Virus record (IMG/VR): IMGVR_UViG_3300044972_000184 | Location: 1 to 57,308 of that record | Origin: a virus | Reading direction: 5' to 3' (one strand) | Length of the DNA stretch: 57,308 nt | Part shown: positions 56,789-57,308 of the stretch, piece by piece | Numbering within the stretch: the first letter of the stretch is position 1 | How the letters are laid out: every line of letters starts with the position of its first letter | Notes under the pieces: generated by a model | The model's database searches: none | The model's input: the letters and a program-made list of their open reading frames with translations, nothing else | What the model was told of the DNA's origin: nothing | Made by a program: the position numbers and the translations under genes

Positions 56789-57308
56789 TGGACATCTATA
56801 CGATAGATTGGGAAACTCACTATACACGGGAGTATAGTTTATCCCGCCTGACAACCGAAGCCTACGTCCGGTCGCCGCTGTTTGAGGTGATCGGCATGGG
56901 CATCAAGAAGAACGACGGCCCCACCAAGTGGGTACCCAAGCCGCTGGTCAAGCCGTTCCTCGACACCATGCGCCCGGTGCTGGAGAAGGCAGCGGTCCTC
57001 TGCCACAACACGGCGTTCGATGGGGCGATCCTGTCGTGGCACTACGACATCAAGCCGACGCTCTGGTTGGATACCCTGTCGATGGCCCGACCGATCCACA
57101 GTGTGGACGTGGGCGGCAGCCTCAAGGCGCTGGTGGCGTACTATAATCTGGGGGCGAAGGGTACCGAGGTGGTGAACGCCCTCGGCAAACGATACGCAGA
57201 CTTCTCTCCACCCGAACTGGCCGCCTACGGATCGTACTGCATCAACGATACCGAACTGACATACGCCCTGTTCCACAAGCTGAAGCCACAGATTCCGACG
57301 CACGAGTT
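56788..57308 (+). CDS. polA: DNA polymerase I family A, N-terminal part (continues at base 1)
   Basis: ATG 56788 with GGAGGGAG upstream. The 173 codons present hold the 3'-5' exonuclease: exo I DWE (residues 7-9), exo II HNTAFDGA, and exo III YCINDTEL at the end. The last 127 bases repeat bases 1-127; joining 56788-57181 to 1-1499 restores one 631-codon frame without interruption. All exonuclease acidic residues are present, so proofreading is expected. Confidence 0.95.
   Translation, partial: MDIYTIDWETHYTREYSLSRLTTEAYVRSPLFEVIGMGIKKNDGPTKWVPKPLVKPFLDTMRPVLEKAAVLCHNTAFDGAILSWHYDIKPTLWLDTLSMARPIHSVDVGGSLKALVAYYNLGAKGTEVVNALGKRYADFSPPELAAYGSYCINDTELTYALFHKLKPQIPTHE
57182..57308. repeat. Terminal direct repeat, right copy
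   Basis: Identical to bases 1-127 and within the polymerase gene. See the left copy: the overlap shows the contig is circular. Confidence 0.95.

Noticed and set aside
1-57308. Integrase, excisionase, repressor, toxin-antitoxin pair or phage RNA polymerase
   Set aside because: None recognised in any frame; small HTH proteins at 5612 and 55736 are not enough to call a lysogeny module.

Overview
The window is a complete, circularly closed genome of a tailed phage with a podovirus (short-tail) gene set. Its last 127 bases (57182-57308) are identical to its first 127, so the unique length is 57,181 bp and one gene, a family A DNA polymerase, runs across the join. The host is probably Gram-negative: the lysis cassette has an inner/outer spanin pair and an M15 endopeptidase. 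Genes are dense, GC-rich and often joined by 4-base ATGA/GTGA overlaps. No integrase, no repressor and no phage RNA polymerase were recognised, so transcription should depend on host RNA polymerase. The two-arm layout resembles marine podoviruses of the HMO-2011 type, but that comparison is from memory.

Layout. (A) 45765 to 57308 and on through 1 to 8815, plus strand: early and replication arm. It opens with three small genes closed by a strong terminator. Next comes an AT-rich, iteron-filled region of about 0.75 kb (46389-47107), the best candidate for a replication origin or master control region. A run of small accessory genes follows, including two glycine-rich repeat proteins. Then comes a MoxR-type ATPase / DUF3150-like / zincin-VWA module, a DnaA-domain-IV-like protein, a DUF3310-like protein, PolA, a RecB/Cas4-like nuclease, a VRR-NUC nuclease, an SNF2-type helicase, a Cys4 ssDNA-binding-like protein, an HTH protein and a primase-helicase.

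(B) 45437 down to 8808, minus strand: packaging, structure and lysis. In order of transcription: HNH endonuclease, small and large terminase, portal, scaffold, major capsid protein, head-decoration-like proteins, a cluster of four tiny basic proteins, head-tail adaptor, and a beta-helix tail protein. Two collagen-like GPT-repeat fibres follow, the first transcribed carrying a seven-repeat putative beta-propeller. Between the fibre genes lie a tail-assembly chaperone and a family 2 glycosyltransferase with TPRs. After them come a heme-oxygenase-like protein, the lysis cassette (M15 endolysin, holin, Rz/Rz1), the tail nozzle, and a T7-like ejection set: a GNAT protein, a Gly/Ala-rich protein, a lytic transglycosylase protein and a 2,426-aa polyvalent protein. 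The arms diverge at about 45.6 kb and collide tail to tail at 8808-8815, overlapping by 8 bases.

The most interesting points are the iteron region, the GPT-collagen fibres with a glycosyltransferase in the same operon, the seven-repeat fibre tip, the MoxR/DUF3150/VWA module, the heme-oxygenase-like protein, the duplicated Gly-rich hexanucleotide arrays, and a leucine at the PolA position equivalent to E. coli Phe762.
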